Positions 43,269 to 52,042 of a DNA stretch of 64,000 bases are shown piece after piece (the first letter of the stretch is position 1; every line of letters starts with the position of its first letter). Below the pieces are notes generated by a model, which saw only the letters and a list, made by a program, of their open reading frames with translations, was not told the DNA's origin and searched no databases. Source of the DNA: CAZKEW01 sp964580435 (GTDB lineage Bacteria; Acidobacteriota; Aminicenantia; Aminicenantales; UBA8522); NCBI GenBank assembly GCA_964580435.1, contig CAZOKP010000001.1, positions 78,830 to 142,829 on the forward strand, given 5' to 3'. The position numbers and the translations under genes were made by a program.

Positions 43269-45146
43269 CTAGCGCTTGATCTTATAGGCCTTGATCTTGT
43301 TGTCCAGCGTCTGCCGGGATATCCCGAGCAACTTGGCCGCCTCACTCTTCCGCCAGCGTGTGTTTCTGAGCACGCGGATGATATGATCTCGTTCGAAGCG
43401 TTCGAGTGACTCGAGAGGCTCGTCAATGACCTGGCCTCCCTGGCGGATGTGATAAGGCAGATCTTCCGGCTGAATGACGTCTCTATCTCCCATAACCACC
43501 GCGCGCTCGATGCAGTTCTTCAGCTCTCTGACATTGCCCGGCCAGGAGTAGGACAGCAATAGTTTTTGCGCCTGGGCGGAGATCTTTTTGACTCTTCCTG
43601 CGGCGAAATATTCGGCCAGAGGAATGATATCTTTTTTCCGTTCTCGCAGCGGCGGCAGGTCAAGCGTAACGACATTCAGGCGGAAATAAAGGTCCTCCCG
43701 AAATTCTGCCTTTTCCACGGCCTTTTTCAAGTCTTTATTTGTCGCCGCGATAACGCGGACATTCACCTTCACGGTTTTTGTTCCGCCGACAGGCTGGAAT
43801 TCCCTCTCCTCCAGAGTCCGTAGGACTTTGGACTGAGTCTCCAGGCTCATGTCCGCGACCTCGTCGAGAAAGATCGTGCCGCCATGAGCCATCTGGAACT
43901 TTCCCTGCCGGGTGCTCGTTGCTCCCGTAAAGGCGCCCTTTTCATGCCCAAAAAGTTCGCTCTCGATCAGCTCTTTCGGGATTGCGGCGCAGTTGACGGC
44001 GATGAAAGGCTCATCCCGGCGATAAGACAATTCATGAAGAATCTTGGCCGTGAGTTCTTTACCTGTTCCAGTCTCCCCTTGAATGAGGACCGTGACATCT
44101 GTTGGCGCCACTTTCTTGATGGTCGTATAGATTTTTTTCATCCGTTCGGATTCTCCCAAAATCTGGTATCGCGGTCTCAGGGCATTCTCCAGCCGGAGGT
44201 TTTCTTGGATGGTCTGCCTGTGAAGACGGGCATTGCCCAGAGCAATCCCGGCCTGGTGACACATGGCTTGGAGAAACATCAGGTCATCCTGGGAAAAGCT
44301 TCCTTCGGAAATCCGGTTATCCAGATAAATAACTCCCATCACTTCATCGCGAGACAACAGCGGAGCACAGAGGGCGGACCTGATATTGTATTCCTGGATG
44401 CTTTTGACCTTGCCCAACTGGACATCTTTCTGGGCGTTTACAGTCAGGACTGCGACACCCTCCTGGAGCACCTTGTGAACGATCGTTCGGCTGACTTCGA
44501 GCTTCCCCTGCGGCTGAGTCTGGGTGTTGTCTCGGACAAGCTCGCAGGTCAATTCCTTGCTGTCTTCATCCACCAACGCGATAAAACCCCTCTCGGCATC
44601 GAGCATCTCGAAGGCGCTTTGCATGATCACTTTGAGGATCTGATGAGGGTCCTCAAGGTGGGAATTCACCGCCCTGCTGAATTCATAAAGGAGCCTCAGT
44701 TTTTGATGGTCGTTCCGGAGCGAAGCGAAATCCTTGGAACCGAGATCGCCTTCCTGTAAGGACACTGCCTTCTTTGCCGGGAGCGAGGCTATTTCCGCCG
44801 TCTCTTGAGACATGTCTTCGGCCGCCAGGAATTTCACGTCTCCGAGGAAGGCGGCGTCCTCGGACTTGAAGACCAGGACGGAGTCGCCCAGCCTGATTTT
44901 GTCGCCGTCTTTCAAATTATGGCGTGTGACGGCCTCTCCGTTGACCGTGATCGGATGCTTGGCGCCCAGGTCCTGGATCTCGTAGCCGCCATCTTCGAGA
45001 GCGATAACCTTGGCATGGACCCTGGAGGCAAAGGGATCATGAAGCGAAACATCATTGCTGAGACTTCTCCCGATCGTGGTCACAGGCTTGGTGATACTGT
45101 AGCTTTTATTTGGAGAGCCGGTTTGGCACAGAATCAGGAAAGGCAT
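43269..45146 (-). CDS. sigma54-dependent activator with FHA and GAF sensory domains
   Basis: This 625-residue NtrC-family activator has an FHA domain (about 1-90: [20 protein letters not shown]), a GAF domain (about 165-310), an AAA+ domain with Walker A GETGTGKE (357-364), sigma54-contacting GAFTGA (404-409) and [12 protein letters not shown], and a C-terminal Fis-type helix-turn-helix ([21 protein letters not shown]). There is no receiver domain, so it probably responds to phosphothreonine proteins through FHA and to a small ligand through GAF. The start at 45146 has GAGAAG upstream; an earlier in-frame TTG is inside the -35 box. It lies next to a sigma54 promoter with two palindromic sites. 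Confidence 0.93.
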   Translation of the reverse strand: MPFLILCQTGSPNKSYSITKPVTTIGRSLSNDVSLHDPFASRVHAKVIALEDGGYEIQDLGAKHPITVNGEAVTRHNLKDGDKIRLGDSVLVFKSEDAAFLGDVKFLAAEDMSQETAEIASLPAKKAVSLQEGDLGSKDFASLRNDHQKLRLLYEFSRAVNSHLEDPHQILKVIMQSAFEMLDAERGFIALVDEDSKELTCELVRDNTQTQPQGKLEVSRTIVHKVLQEGVAVLTVNAQKDVQLGKVKSIQEYNIRSALCAPLLSRDEVMGVIYLDNRISEGSFSQDDLMFLQAMCHQAGIALGNARLHRQTIQENLRLENALRPRYQILGESERMKKIYTTIKKVAPTDVTVLIQGETGTGKELTAKILHELSYRRDEPFIAVNCAAIPKELIESELFGHEKGAFTGATSTRQGKFQMAHGGTIFLDEVADMSLETQSKVLRTLEEREFQPVGGTKTVKVNVRVIAATNKDLKKAVEKAEFREDLYFRLNVVTLDLPPLRERKKDIIPLAEYFAAGRVKKISAQAQKLLLSYSWPGNVRELKNCIERAVVMGDRDVIQPEDLPYHIRQGGQVIDEPLESLERFERDHIIRVLRNTRWRKSEAAKLLGISRQTLDNKIKAYKIKR

Positions 45147-45183
45147 TTCTTCTCGTCCAACGCAAGAACAAAGCTCATCATTC

Positions 45184-45212
45184 CATATATCATAGCGAGC
45201 AGACAGGGTCAA
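45184..45212 (-). promoter_or_regulatory. candidate sigma70 promoter of the activator gene
   Basis: Minus strand TTGACC (45212-45207), a 17-bp spacer, TATATG (45189-45184), 38 bp before the ATG at 45146. Confidence 0.5.
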
Positions 45213-45254
45213 TGAGCGGGCCTGTACTTAAAATTGCCGATGGGACTCGCTAAC

Positions 45255-45402
45255 GGGTCCTGTCGCGGCTCACCCCCCGACATCCTCGCGGCCAATTCTG
45301 TTGATTACGCAAACAGAAATTTTGGAGGCATCAAACGCTCCGGGCGTCGGGGGGCCCCCCAGCCGCGCCACCCATTAGGTGATGCTCTGATTATCGCTGG
45401 CC
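45255..45402 (+). repeat. intergenic hairpin element, copy C
   Basis: Stems: GGGT (45255-45258) with ACCC (45370-45373); CGCGGCT (45264-45270) with AGCCGCG (45361-45367); CCCCCCGAC (45273-45281) with GTCGGGGGG (45346-45354). CCTGTC and GCCACCCA match copies A and B in sequence while the stem bases differ but still pair. The conserved tail runs to GGCC at 45402. It lies between the activator gene and the small membrane protein gene; nothing else is seen in this spacer. Confidence 0.65.
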
Positions 45403-45512
45403 TTTTGAAAACACGTGATCCATGGATAACGATAATTTTCTGTCGGCAGTTTAGGGCCTGTGGCCTTGTGACGATTGCGGGTTTTCGAAGCGGGTCAATC
45501 CTCCGTCAGAAA

Positions 45513-45944
45513 TCAGGCGCTTTTTTTGGCGAAAAATAGCTTATAGGGAATAAATATGCCGAGAAACCAGAGGACCGCTCCGACCAGATGCAGAATCATG
45601 TTCAGCATGTCTTTTTCGCTGATCTGCATGAACAAACCATAGCCCCAGACAATGACCCCGATGAGCAGGAAAGCCCACCAAGCCCAGCGCTCAGCGTTCT
45701 TGAAGGCGTTAAAAAGAATAAAGAACAGCGCAATCGCGATGCACAGCGCGAATACCCCCAGGTGCCTGGTCTGGACGACCAGAGCCTCCGCCGCTCCCGG
45801 ATCCTGGACAGTCGCAAGGGTTTCCCCCGTTCTGGCCTTAAGCGTGCTCTCAGCGATGATTCGAGGAGCCACAACGATGAGGATGGAGTATAAAGCGGAA
45901 AAGACCAGGGCGAGAACGATAAAAAAATTAACCGTTTTTTTCAT
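45513..45944 (-). CDS. small four-helix membrane protein
   Basis: This 143-residue protein has four hydrophobic segments: residues about 5-27, 62-84, 88-107 and 112-137. A polar loop, SEDVLNM-like (SEKDMLNMILHLVGA), lies between the last two. AAAAGGAGGG precedes the ATG. I do not recognise a specific family, though the layout resembles small integral membrane proteins of the DUF4345 kind. Its own promoter lies at 46054-46083. It is divergent from the membrane protein gene at 46138. Confidence 0.65.
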   Translation of the reverse strand: MKKTVNFFIVLALVFSALYSILIVVAPRIIAESTLKARTGETLATVQDPGAAEALVVQTRHLGVFALCIAIALFFILFNAFKNAERWAWWAFLLIGVIVWGYGLFMQISEKDMLNMILHLVGAVLWFLGIFIPYKLFFAKKSA

Positions 45945-46053
45945 AACGTTTCCCTCCTTTTGATTATTAAGAAAAGGGCAGGAAATTCCATCCCAGCTTC
46001 AGCAAAAGATGCCCCAAGGTTTTAATGGATTTTCCCTCTCCCTTGTGGGAGGG

Positions 46054-46083
46054 ATAGTATGATATTAAGGAGGCCAATGTCAA
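46054..46083 (-). promoter_or_regulatory. candidate sigma70 promoter
   Basis: Minus strand TTGACA (46083-46078), an 18-bp spacer, TACTAT (46059-46054). An inverted repeat CCCTCTCCC/GGGAGGG sits at the predicted transcript start. Confidence 0.55.
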
Positions 46084-46137
46084 GCTGATCCGGTTTCCGC
46101 CTGGACAAAGAGCCTCTCACTGGAATATCCTTACAAT

Positions 46138-46953
46138 ATGACCGAAATCAAAATTCGTCAAATCTGGATTTGGCTGTCGGCCCTCGTTTCCGTGCTGGTC
46201 GCCATTGCGAGCGGCGCGGGAATATTTGTAAAGAGCATATACAGTCAGGAGACGGCCTCGTACGCGGCGCAAGGGATCGGCCAGGACATCGTTAATCTTG
46301 TCGTTGCCGTTCCCGTCCTTTTGATAAGTGCTTATTTTTTGCGCAAAAGGTCCGCCAGAGCCTTGCTGGTCTGGCTGGGCGCCCTCGTCTATATCGTCTA
46401 TTCTTATGTCATGTACGCTTTTTCTGTCCACTTCGGTTTTTTGTTTCCTGTCTACATAGCCGTCCTCGGCCTGTCTTTTTACACGCTCTTCGGGAGCTTG
46501 GCCTCTTTGAAGATCTCTGATCTCGCGGCCTCCTTTTCTCCAAACGCGAAGGCCAAGGCTGTCAGTGCTTTTCTGATGATCTTCGGGGTTGCGTTTTTTC
46601 TCCTGTGGTCAAGCGACATTGTTCGATCCTTGGCAGCCGGCACGGTCCCTAGAAGTGTCACCGATACCGGGCTGCCAATGAACTTGGTTCATGTGCTCGA
46701 CCTGGGCTTTATCCTGCCCGGAATGGTCATCTCCTCGATCATGCTTTGGAAGGGACGGCCAGTCGGATATCTATTCGCCGTCCCGCTGCTGATGTTTGCG
46801 GCCATCATGGGGATGGCCATCATCGCGATGCTTCTTGTCATGAGTCAAAGAGGAATGCCAGGCAACCTGCCGTTTGGGGTCGTCGTGGGGGTCATGGTAG
46901 TAGCGAGCCTGTTGCTCATAGGACTTTTCCTTAAAGACATCAAACGAACCTAG
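46138..46953 (+). CDS. polytopic membrane protein, function unknown
   Basis: This 271-residue protein has about seven hydrophobic segments: residues 8-30, 48-68, 75-95, 98-120, 140-160, 185-205 and 210-265 (the last probably two). I do not recognise the family. Charged residues are few and lie between helices (LRKRSARALL, ASFSPNAKAKAV), as in inner-membrane proteins. There is no clear ribosome site before the ATG. It is divergent from the four-helix protein gene and is followed by gene debris. Confidence 0.6.
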   Translation: MTEIKIRQIWIWLSALVSVLVAIASGAGIFVKSIYSQETASYAAQGIGQDIVNLVVAVPVLLISAYFLRKRSARALLVWLGALVYIVYSYVMYAFSVHFGFLFPVYIAVLGLSFYTLFGSLASLKISDLAASFSPNAKAKAVSAFLMIFGVAFFLLWSSDIVRSLAAGTVPRSVTDTGLPMNLVHVLDLGFILPGMVISSIMLWKGRPVGYLFAVPLLMFAAIMGMAIIAMLLVMSQRGMPGNLPFGVVVGVMVVASLLLIGLFLKDIKRT

Positions 46954-46993
46954 TCGTCGGGCCGCACCTGGGCCCCGCAGAAGGAGGTCGATC

Positions 46994-47129
46994 ATGAAGC
47001 GAGGGGTTCGAGTACGCCTTCAACCATATTAAGCGCAAAGATAGCGTATGTGTCGGTATCTACGCCCAAAAAGCTATCGACCAAATCCGTCAGAACGCCA
47101 CCTATACCGAGATGCTTACAAAGACGTAA
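46994..47129 (+). pseudogene. frameshifted fragment of an unknown gene
   Basis: AAGGAGG and ATG at 46994 start a frame that stops after 12 codons, while a second frame open from 46998 to 47129 encodes FEYAFNHIKRKDSVCVGIYA and ends QNATYTEMLTKT. The good ribosome site and the sensible protein in the neighbouring frame suggest a single-base frameshift in a short or truncated gene. The family is unknown. The next 100 bases show nothing. Confidence 0.4.
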
Positions 47130-47237
47130 GGCAGACATTAGCCTAGATCCGGGGGGCAGATCAGAGGTTGAAAAATTCACTCAAGGGCTGGTACATTGAT
47201 TGGGGGCAGGTCAATGTTTCATGCATGCCGTAGCGAT

Positions 47238-47540
47238 CTAACCTGTCAGCCGCGGCGTCGATTTTCCTCTAAACAAAAAGGTCAACACAAACCCCGCCAG
47301 AAATCCGCCGATGTGCGCCATGTAAGCGACGCCACCCGTCTGCGCTGTGTTGGCAATGGAACCGATGCCGCTAAAAAACTGCAGAACGATCCAGAGCCCA
47401 ATGACTATCAGCGCAGGCACTTGAATCACTTGTTGACCCTGCAATACTCTGACCTTTCCCTTCGGGAACATCAAAATATAAGCGCCGAGCACCCCCGCAA
47501 TCGCCCCCGATGCTCCTAAATTCGGCACGTTTGATCCGAG
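47238..47540 (-). pseudogene. C-terminal fragment of a rhomboid protease
   Basis: The frame encodes SNVPNLGASGAIAGVLGAYI, with the GxSG active-site serine, then about 35 residues, a second membrane helix and YMAHIGGFLAGFVLTFLF, with the catalytic His. This is the back half of an intramembrane rhomboid serine protease. The front half (first helices and conserved Asn/His region) is missing: the sequence changes near 47540 into a fragment of a different gene on the other strand. It is therefore a truncated remnant. Confidence 0.75.
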
Positions 47541-48012
47541 GCCGGGGCGTATTTAGCCTGCGTGCTCTCCGCCGACAGTCAACTTGGAACTGTCGGCTAT
47601 CTCTACGGCGTTACGGGCCGCCCTGCGGAAGCGAGGAAGGTGCTGGCGGACCTGGACCAGCTGGCCCGGAAACGCTATTGCCCGCGCTGGGCGCAAGGAA
47701 TTATCTATCTGGGCTTGGGCCAAAATAGCGTCGCGCTCGACTGGCTGGAGAAGGCCTACGAAGAACGCGAGACCTATATGGTCGCCCTGAAGGTGGACCC
47801 TTTGCTAGTGCCGTTGCGCAACGAGCCGCGCTTCCAAGCGCTGTAAAAAAGGTGGGACTCGTCGAATGAACCATTGCGAGCCGTGCTTCAAGAAGCTCAT
47901 CGAGCGCGTCAAATACGAGTGGGTGCATTTTGAGGACTGAGGAAAAACGCCGAACCTAGGCCTCCCCGAGCCTGAGGTTGCCAGGAAGAGGCTAGCGGGG
48001 TTGAATAAATAA
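47535..48012 (+). pseudogene. C-terminal debris of TPR kinase/cyclase-type genes
   Basis: The first frame (47535-47846) encodes AYLACVLSADSQLGTVGYL and IYLGLGQNSVALDWLEKAYE, ending NEPRFQAL. Another frame then gives CEPCFKKLIERVKYEWVHFE, and a third gives GLPEPEVARKRLAGLNK. All three are typical pieces of the C-terminal TPR region of the kinase/TolB/TPR family of which 60608-62872 is a complete member. At least two copies seem to have decayed and fused here. Confidence 0.65.
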
Positions 48013-48177
48013 GCTCAAAGTCTGGCCTGCTTGAATAAAAGTTGGATTTAGATGGCAACTTACATCGTTCTGAGCTAAAATCCAATTATAGTTCGGGCAA
48101 ATTGCTCATCTTTTAAGTCTGTTTTTGTCAAATGATTCGCGTCTGTAGCACGCCAAACATCTAAAAAGGAGGAAAGG

Positions 48178-48507
48178 ATGGAATCAAAAATGCAGGTTGA
48201 CAAGTACACAAAATTTATTCTTACCGTCATTGCCCTTTGCCTTGTTTTGCTTTGCCTTAAAGAGGTCAGATTAATTCCTATGCTATACGGCTCTACGCCT
48301 GATATTATTGATGTCCGAATAAAGGCGATCGAAAGGGGGCCTGGACAAAATTGGGATCCTGTGATGATTGGCATTTTTGATAAATTACCCGTTGAAGTGG
48401 AGAATACTGCTGCGATTCCAGTGGAAGTAAAAAATTCTCTGCTCCCAGTGGATGTGAAGAATGTCGACGTAAAATCAACTCTGAAGCCGATAGAAGTGAA
48501 GCAATAG
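48178..48507 (+). CDS. small membrane-anchored protein with [IL]PV[ED]VKN repeats
   Basis: This 109-residue product has one membrane segment (residues 13-28) and a polar exported part. The C-terminal 45 residues are made of short repeats: LPVEVENTAA, IPVEVKNSL, LPVDVKN, VDVKSTL, KPIEVK, a beta-strand-like ladder. AAGGAGG with AAAGG precedes the ATG. No function is known to me; such tails suggest an oligomerising or surface-exposed strand. It stands alone, followed by 368 bp without a gene. Confidence 0.65.
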   Translation: MESKMQVDKYTKFILTVIALCLVLLCLKEVRLIPMLYGSTPDIIDVRIKAIERGPGQNWDPVMIGIFDKLPVEVENTAAIPVEVKNSLLPVDVKNVDVKSTLKPIEVKQ

Positions 48508-48646
48508 AAGTTTAGGCACTTTTTGTTGCACAGTGGTGACGCGAGGAGAGGTTTGGGCGATTTCCGGTCCTGCTATACTTCCCTTATTCTTTTGAGCCCG
48601 CCTGTGGCTATTTTTTGCTCAGCTTGGCATCCGATCATGCTGAGAT

Positions 48647-48728
48647 TTATCATCCCTGCCGATGGGATGAGGCAAAAGTGGCTGGCGTACGCTCATTAAA
48701 CCGATGCAGCAGAAAAGAAAATCCTTAT
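48647..48728. repeat. intergenic repeat of about 82 bp, copy 1
   Basis: Shares TTATCATCCCT, CGATG, TGAGGCAAAA, ACGCTCAT and GCAGCAGAAAAG in the same order with 49503-49585. It lies about 150 bp before a secreted-protein gene. The other bases of 48508-48875 contain only the promoter at 48738. Confidence 0.65.
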
Positions 48729-48737
48729 AAACTTGGC

Positions 48738-48766
48738 TTGACTTGATACGTTGTGGAACCTATATT
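48738..48766 (+). promoter_or_regulatory. sigma70 promoter of the DUF4440 gene
   Basis: TTGACT (48738-48743), a 17-bp spacer, TATATT (48761-48766), about 110 bp before the ATG at 48876. Confidence 0.6.
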
Positions 48767-48875
48767 GTTATCAGATAGGAGGGACGTAGCGAGAGGCTCA
48801 TTGTTCTGAACAAAATTGTATGGATTTGGTCGTAAAGTAGTTTTCATGTTTTCAATAGATTGAAAGGAGGCTTAT

Positions 48876-49343
48876 ATGCGAAGCAGAGTTTTATTATTGG
48901 CCTTTAGTGCAGCAATGGGTCTGGCAATCGGAACTAACGGCTTGCTGGCACAGCAGGCGGACAACGCGACCATTGAACAGATTGTGCGTCAGATTGGCGA
49001 CGCCTATAACAAGAAGGACCTGGTCACTTTTGAGAGGATTTGTGACCCAAACGTCCTGATGATGGAACAAGGTGTGAAGACCGTCGGTTGGACGGCCGTA
49101 AGCGACCAGACTAAGATTGAATGGGATAGTCTCGCCGACTTCAACTGGGATGTGGGGAAAATCCAGGTTCATTTCGTTGGCCAGGACTTTGCCTGGGCTA
49201 CCAGCGAGGGGAGTTTTAAAGCGAAAATGAAAGACGGAACCCAAGTTCAGGACTCCATTATGGAGAGTTGCATCTTCCAGAGGAAAAGTGGAGCCTGGAA
49301 GCTGGTACATGCTCACTTTAGCTCCGTACCAACGCAGAAGTAA
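48876..49343 (+). CDS. exported DUF4440/NTF2-like protein
   Basis: This 155-residue product has a signal peptide (residues 5-25, cleavage near NGLLAQQ) and an NTF2-like (DUF4440/SnoaL) cone fold: EQIVRQIGDAYNKKDLVTFE, ICDPNVLMMEQGVKTVGWTA, and the closing strands SIMESCIFQRKSGAWKLVHA. AAAGGAGG precedes the ATG. The fold makes small enzymes or binding proteins, and no catalytic set can be assigned. A second exported DUF4440 gene lies at 54032-54496 on the other strand. Confidence 0.82.
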   Translation: MRSRVLLLAFSAAMGLAIGTNGLLAQQADNATIEQIVRQIGDAYNKKDLVTFERICDPNVLMMEQGVKTVGWTAVSDQTKIEWDSLADFNWDVGKIQVHFVGQDFAWATSEGSFKAKMKDGTQVQDSIMESCIFQRKSGAWKLVHAHFSSVPTQK

Positions 49344-49502
49344 TACGTATCTTGGCGGCGTCCTATAGTCGTTCAGAAGGTGCCGTGAACTTCGCCTAGG
49401 GAGGGGTGGCTCCTGATACATTTGAGCATCCTTGCGATTCCCGGCGTTCTTAAACTTGCCTGAGGTTCCTCAACTCGCCTTGACTTCCGACGACACTGCG
49501 AC

Positions 49503-49585
49503 TTATCATCCCTAACGATGAAGTGAGGCAAAATTAGCGCAGGAACGCTCATCCAGCCAGCGCAGCAGAAAAGGAGTTTCTTATA
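49503..49585. repeat. intergenic repeat of about 82 bp, copy 2
   Basis: Second copy of the element at 48647-48728, again in front of a secreted-protein gene (49694). TTGACA at 49627 follows it, but only a weak -10 (TTACTT, 49650) is visible. The rest of the 49344-49693 spacer shows nothing else. Confidence 0.65.
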
Positions 49586-49693
49586 GTAAAAAAAATTCTT
49601 ATTGAAAACATGCATTTCTGCCCGGTTTGACAACATCTCTTGTGATGGTTTACTTCCGGTGATAAGGGGAGAATGGAAAAATAAGGAGGTATC

Positions 49694-51925
49694 ATGCTCT
49701 CTGCAGCTCGCGCCTGTACAGTATCCGAATTGACCAGGCAGAGGCCCAATTCTCGGCGTCTCGTAATCTGCGTCCTTGGATGCTTATATCTATGCTCCAT
49801 CGGCGCGATTCTTCGGCCCGCCGGCACCGCAATGGCCCAGGAAGAGGCACACAGGGTCGTTGTCGATTCCGCGTCATCGCACGCCGTGAACTCCTTCAGT
49901 CCCGTGCGCGCGCTCGGCGCAGGTGTCGACCGGCTGAGGCTCGGAGTTGCCGACAAGGTGTTGAGCGAGCCTTTTCTGAAGCAGGTCCTGTCTGCAGGCT
50001 GGCAGTCTGTGACCTATCGCCAGAATACGGAGCTCCACGTGGAAGCATGGCACTGGAACCCGCAGGGTAAGTGGAGTGACGCCTCCGGACGGGGTTACTT
50101 CATAGGCAACCCCGAACCGGGAGAGATGATTCGCCACTCTTATGCTTACCCGCTTCCTCACCGCGGCTTCACCCGGAATAGCGGCACCGAGCGCGGTTAC
50201 TCCCGCTTAACCGACGGCAACCTGGATACCTACTGGAAGAGCAACCCCTATCTGACTCAAACGTTTACCGGCGAGGACGACTCGCTTCACCCGCAATGGG
50301 TGACGCTCGACCTGGGAGAAAAACTGGAAATCAACGCCCTCCGGATTGCCTGGGCCGAGCCATCCGCCCAAAGCTACCGGGTCCAGTTCTGGACGGGCGA
50401 GGCCAATCCTGTGGACGCCCCGACAAAGGGCGTCTGGCAGACATTTCCTCAAGGGACTATGACGGACGGCCGCGGCGGCACGGTCACAATGCACCTCGCG
50501 TCCTGGCCGATCCCAACAAGATACTTGCGCATCTGGATGACTTCCTCCTCCAATACGTGTGATACGCACGGCTCGGCCGACCGCCGCAACTGCGTCGGCT
50601 TCGCGATATTCGAATTGTACGTCGGGACCTTATCCCCGGAGGGCCAGTTTCAAGACCTAGTCCGTCATTCTCCTGACGGGCAGCAGACCGCGACACTCTG
50701 TTCCTCCGTCGATCCCTGGCATGGGGCGTCTGGCCTCGACGAGAAGCTCGGCGACCAGGTCGGGCTCGACCTGTTCTACACCTGTGGTGTGACGCGTGGC
50801 CTTCCGGCGATGGTCCCGGTGGCGATGATCTATTCCACGCCCGAAGATGCGGCGGCGGAGATTGCGTATCTCGAGAAGCGGGGTTATCCGATTTCCTATA
50901 TCGAGATGGGTGAGGAGCCCGACGGGCAATACATGCTTCCCGAAGACTATGGCGCCCTCTACCTCCAATTCGCCTCCGCCATTCATCGAGTCGATCCCAA
51001 CCTGAAACTGGGCGGGCCGGCCTTTCAGGGAGTGAATAGCGATGTCGAGGTCTGGCCGGACGCAGCGGGAAGAGTTTCCTGGCTGGGCCGTTTCATCGAC
51101 TACCTGAAGGCTCACGGTCGCCTGAACGACCTGGCCTTTTTCTCGTTTGAACACTATCCTTATGATCCGTGCGATACATCCTGGAACGACCTCTACAATG
51201 AGCCCAGTCTGATCACTCATATCCTTCAGGTTTGGAGAGATGACGGCTTGCCGCCGGATGTCCCGATGTTCGTTACCGAGGTCAACCTGTCTTGGCAGAC
51301 AGGCGAGACCTTCGTGAATATCATGGGCGGTCTCTGGTTTGCGGACTATATTGGCGCATTCCTGACGGGCGGCGGAAATGCCAGCTACTTCTTCCATTAT
51401 ATGCCCTCGCCGCTGCGGGCCGGATGCAGCAACTCTTGGGGATCTTTCGGACTCTTCAACGTGGATGCGAATTTTCAGGTAGAAGGGTACTTTGCTCAGT
51501 ATTTCGCCTCCCAACTTATAACTCAGGAGTGGGTGAAGCCCGTAGACGCGGCCCATCGCGTTTTTCGCGCTTCAAACGATGTGCGCGACTCCTCCGGAAA
51601 CGCGCTAGTAACAGCCTATGCTCTCGAGCGTCCCGACGGTCAGTGGTCTTTGCTGCTTATCAACAAGGATCGCCAAAATGCCCACCAGGTGCGGATCACT
51701 CTCCATGATTCGGACACGCAGCGCGATCGGTTCTTGTCCGGGCCCGTGGACCTTGTCACCTTCGGGGCTGGCCAGTATGAATGGCACGCCAACGAGGCGA
51801 AAGGTTATGCAGATCCGGACGGCCCTCCGATAAGAGCCAAAATCACTGCAGCCGCGGAGACGGAGTACACCCTGCCGAAAGCCTCCATAACAGTGATCCG
51901 CGGCAAAGCCGGAGGAATAGGATAG
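49694..51925 (+). CDS. secreted glycoside hydrolase-like protein with discoidin domain
   Basis: This 743-residue exported protein has a signal segment (about residues 20-45). An F5/8C discoidin-like domain (about 150-320) has RLTDGNLDTYWKS, WVTLDLGEKLEINALRIAW and PTRYLRIWMT. A clan-A-like barrel (about 330-640) has SYIEMGEEPDGQY with probable acid/base E408 and FVTEVNLSW with probable nucleophile E529. A C-terminal beta-domain closes it. The pattern resembles GH39/GH79-type hydrolases, but the exact family is uncertain. GGAGG precedes the ATG. It is likely to bind and cut an extracellular polysaccharide. Confidence 0.72.
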   Translation: MLSAARACTVSELTRQRPNSRRLVICVLGCLYLCSIGAILRPAGTAMAQEEAHRVVVDSASSHAVNSFSPVRALGAGVDRLRLGVADKVLSEPFLKQVLSAGWQSVTYRQNTELHVEAWHWNPQGKWSDASGRGYFIGNPEPGEMIRHSYAYPLPHRGFTRNSGTERGYSRLTDGNLDTYWKSNPYLTQTFTGEDDSLHPQWVTLDLGEKLEINALRIAWAEPSAQSYRVQFWTGEANPVDAPTKGVWQTFPQGTMTDGRGGTVTMHLASWPIPTRYLRIWMTSSSNTCDTHGSADRRNCVGFAIFELYVGTLSPEGQFQDLVRHSPDGQQTATLCSSVDPWHGASGLDEKLGDQVGLDLFYTCGVTRGLPAMVPVAMIYSTPEDAAAEIAYLEKRGYPISYIEMGEEPDGQYMLPEDYGALYLQFASAIHRVDPNLKLGGPAFQGVNSDVEVWPDAAGRVSWLGRFIDYLKAHGRLNDLAFFSFEHYPYDPCDTSWNDLYNEPSLITHILQVWRDDGLPPDVPMFVTEVNLSWQTGETFVNIMGGLWFADYIGAFLTGGGNASYFFHYMPSPLRAGCSNSWGSFGLFNVDANFQVEGYFAQYFASQLITQEWVKPVDAAHRVFRASNDVRDSSGNALVTAYALERPDGQWSLLLINKDRQNAHQVRITLHDSDTQRDRFLSGPVDLVTFGAGQYEWHANEAKGYADPDGPPIRAKITAAAETEYTLPKASITVIRGKAGGIG

Positions 51926-51963
51926 GCGACGCCCGCCCCTCCTGTCCGTATTTTCCTTTTTTC

Positions 51964-51993
51964 TTGACAACGATCAAACGCTGAGAATACAAT
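51964..51993 (+). promoter_or_regulatory. sigma70 promoter of the OmpA-like gene
   Basis: TTGACA (51964-51969), an 18-bp spacer, TACAAT (51988-51993), 50 bp before the ATG at 52043. Confidence 0.65.
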
Positions 51994-52042
51994 TTTTTGG
52001 GACAAGGGAGTTCCTTATTTACTGCTGAAATGGAGGACGAAA

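Noticed and set aside
45147..45212. Earlier TTG start for the sigma54 activator
   Set aside because: The TTG is part of a good -35 box (TTGACC, 17 bp, TATATG), and the ATG at 45146 has a ribosome site and begins right at the FHA domain.
48623..48641. Possible sigma54 site TTGGCATCCGATCATGCT
   Set aside because: The distance between GG and GC is 11 bp instead of 10, and a good sigma70 promoter lies between it and the gene.
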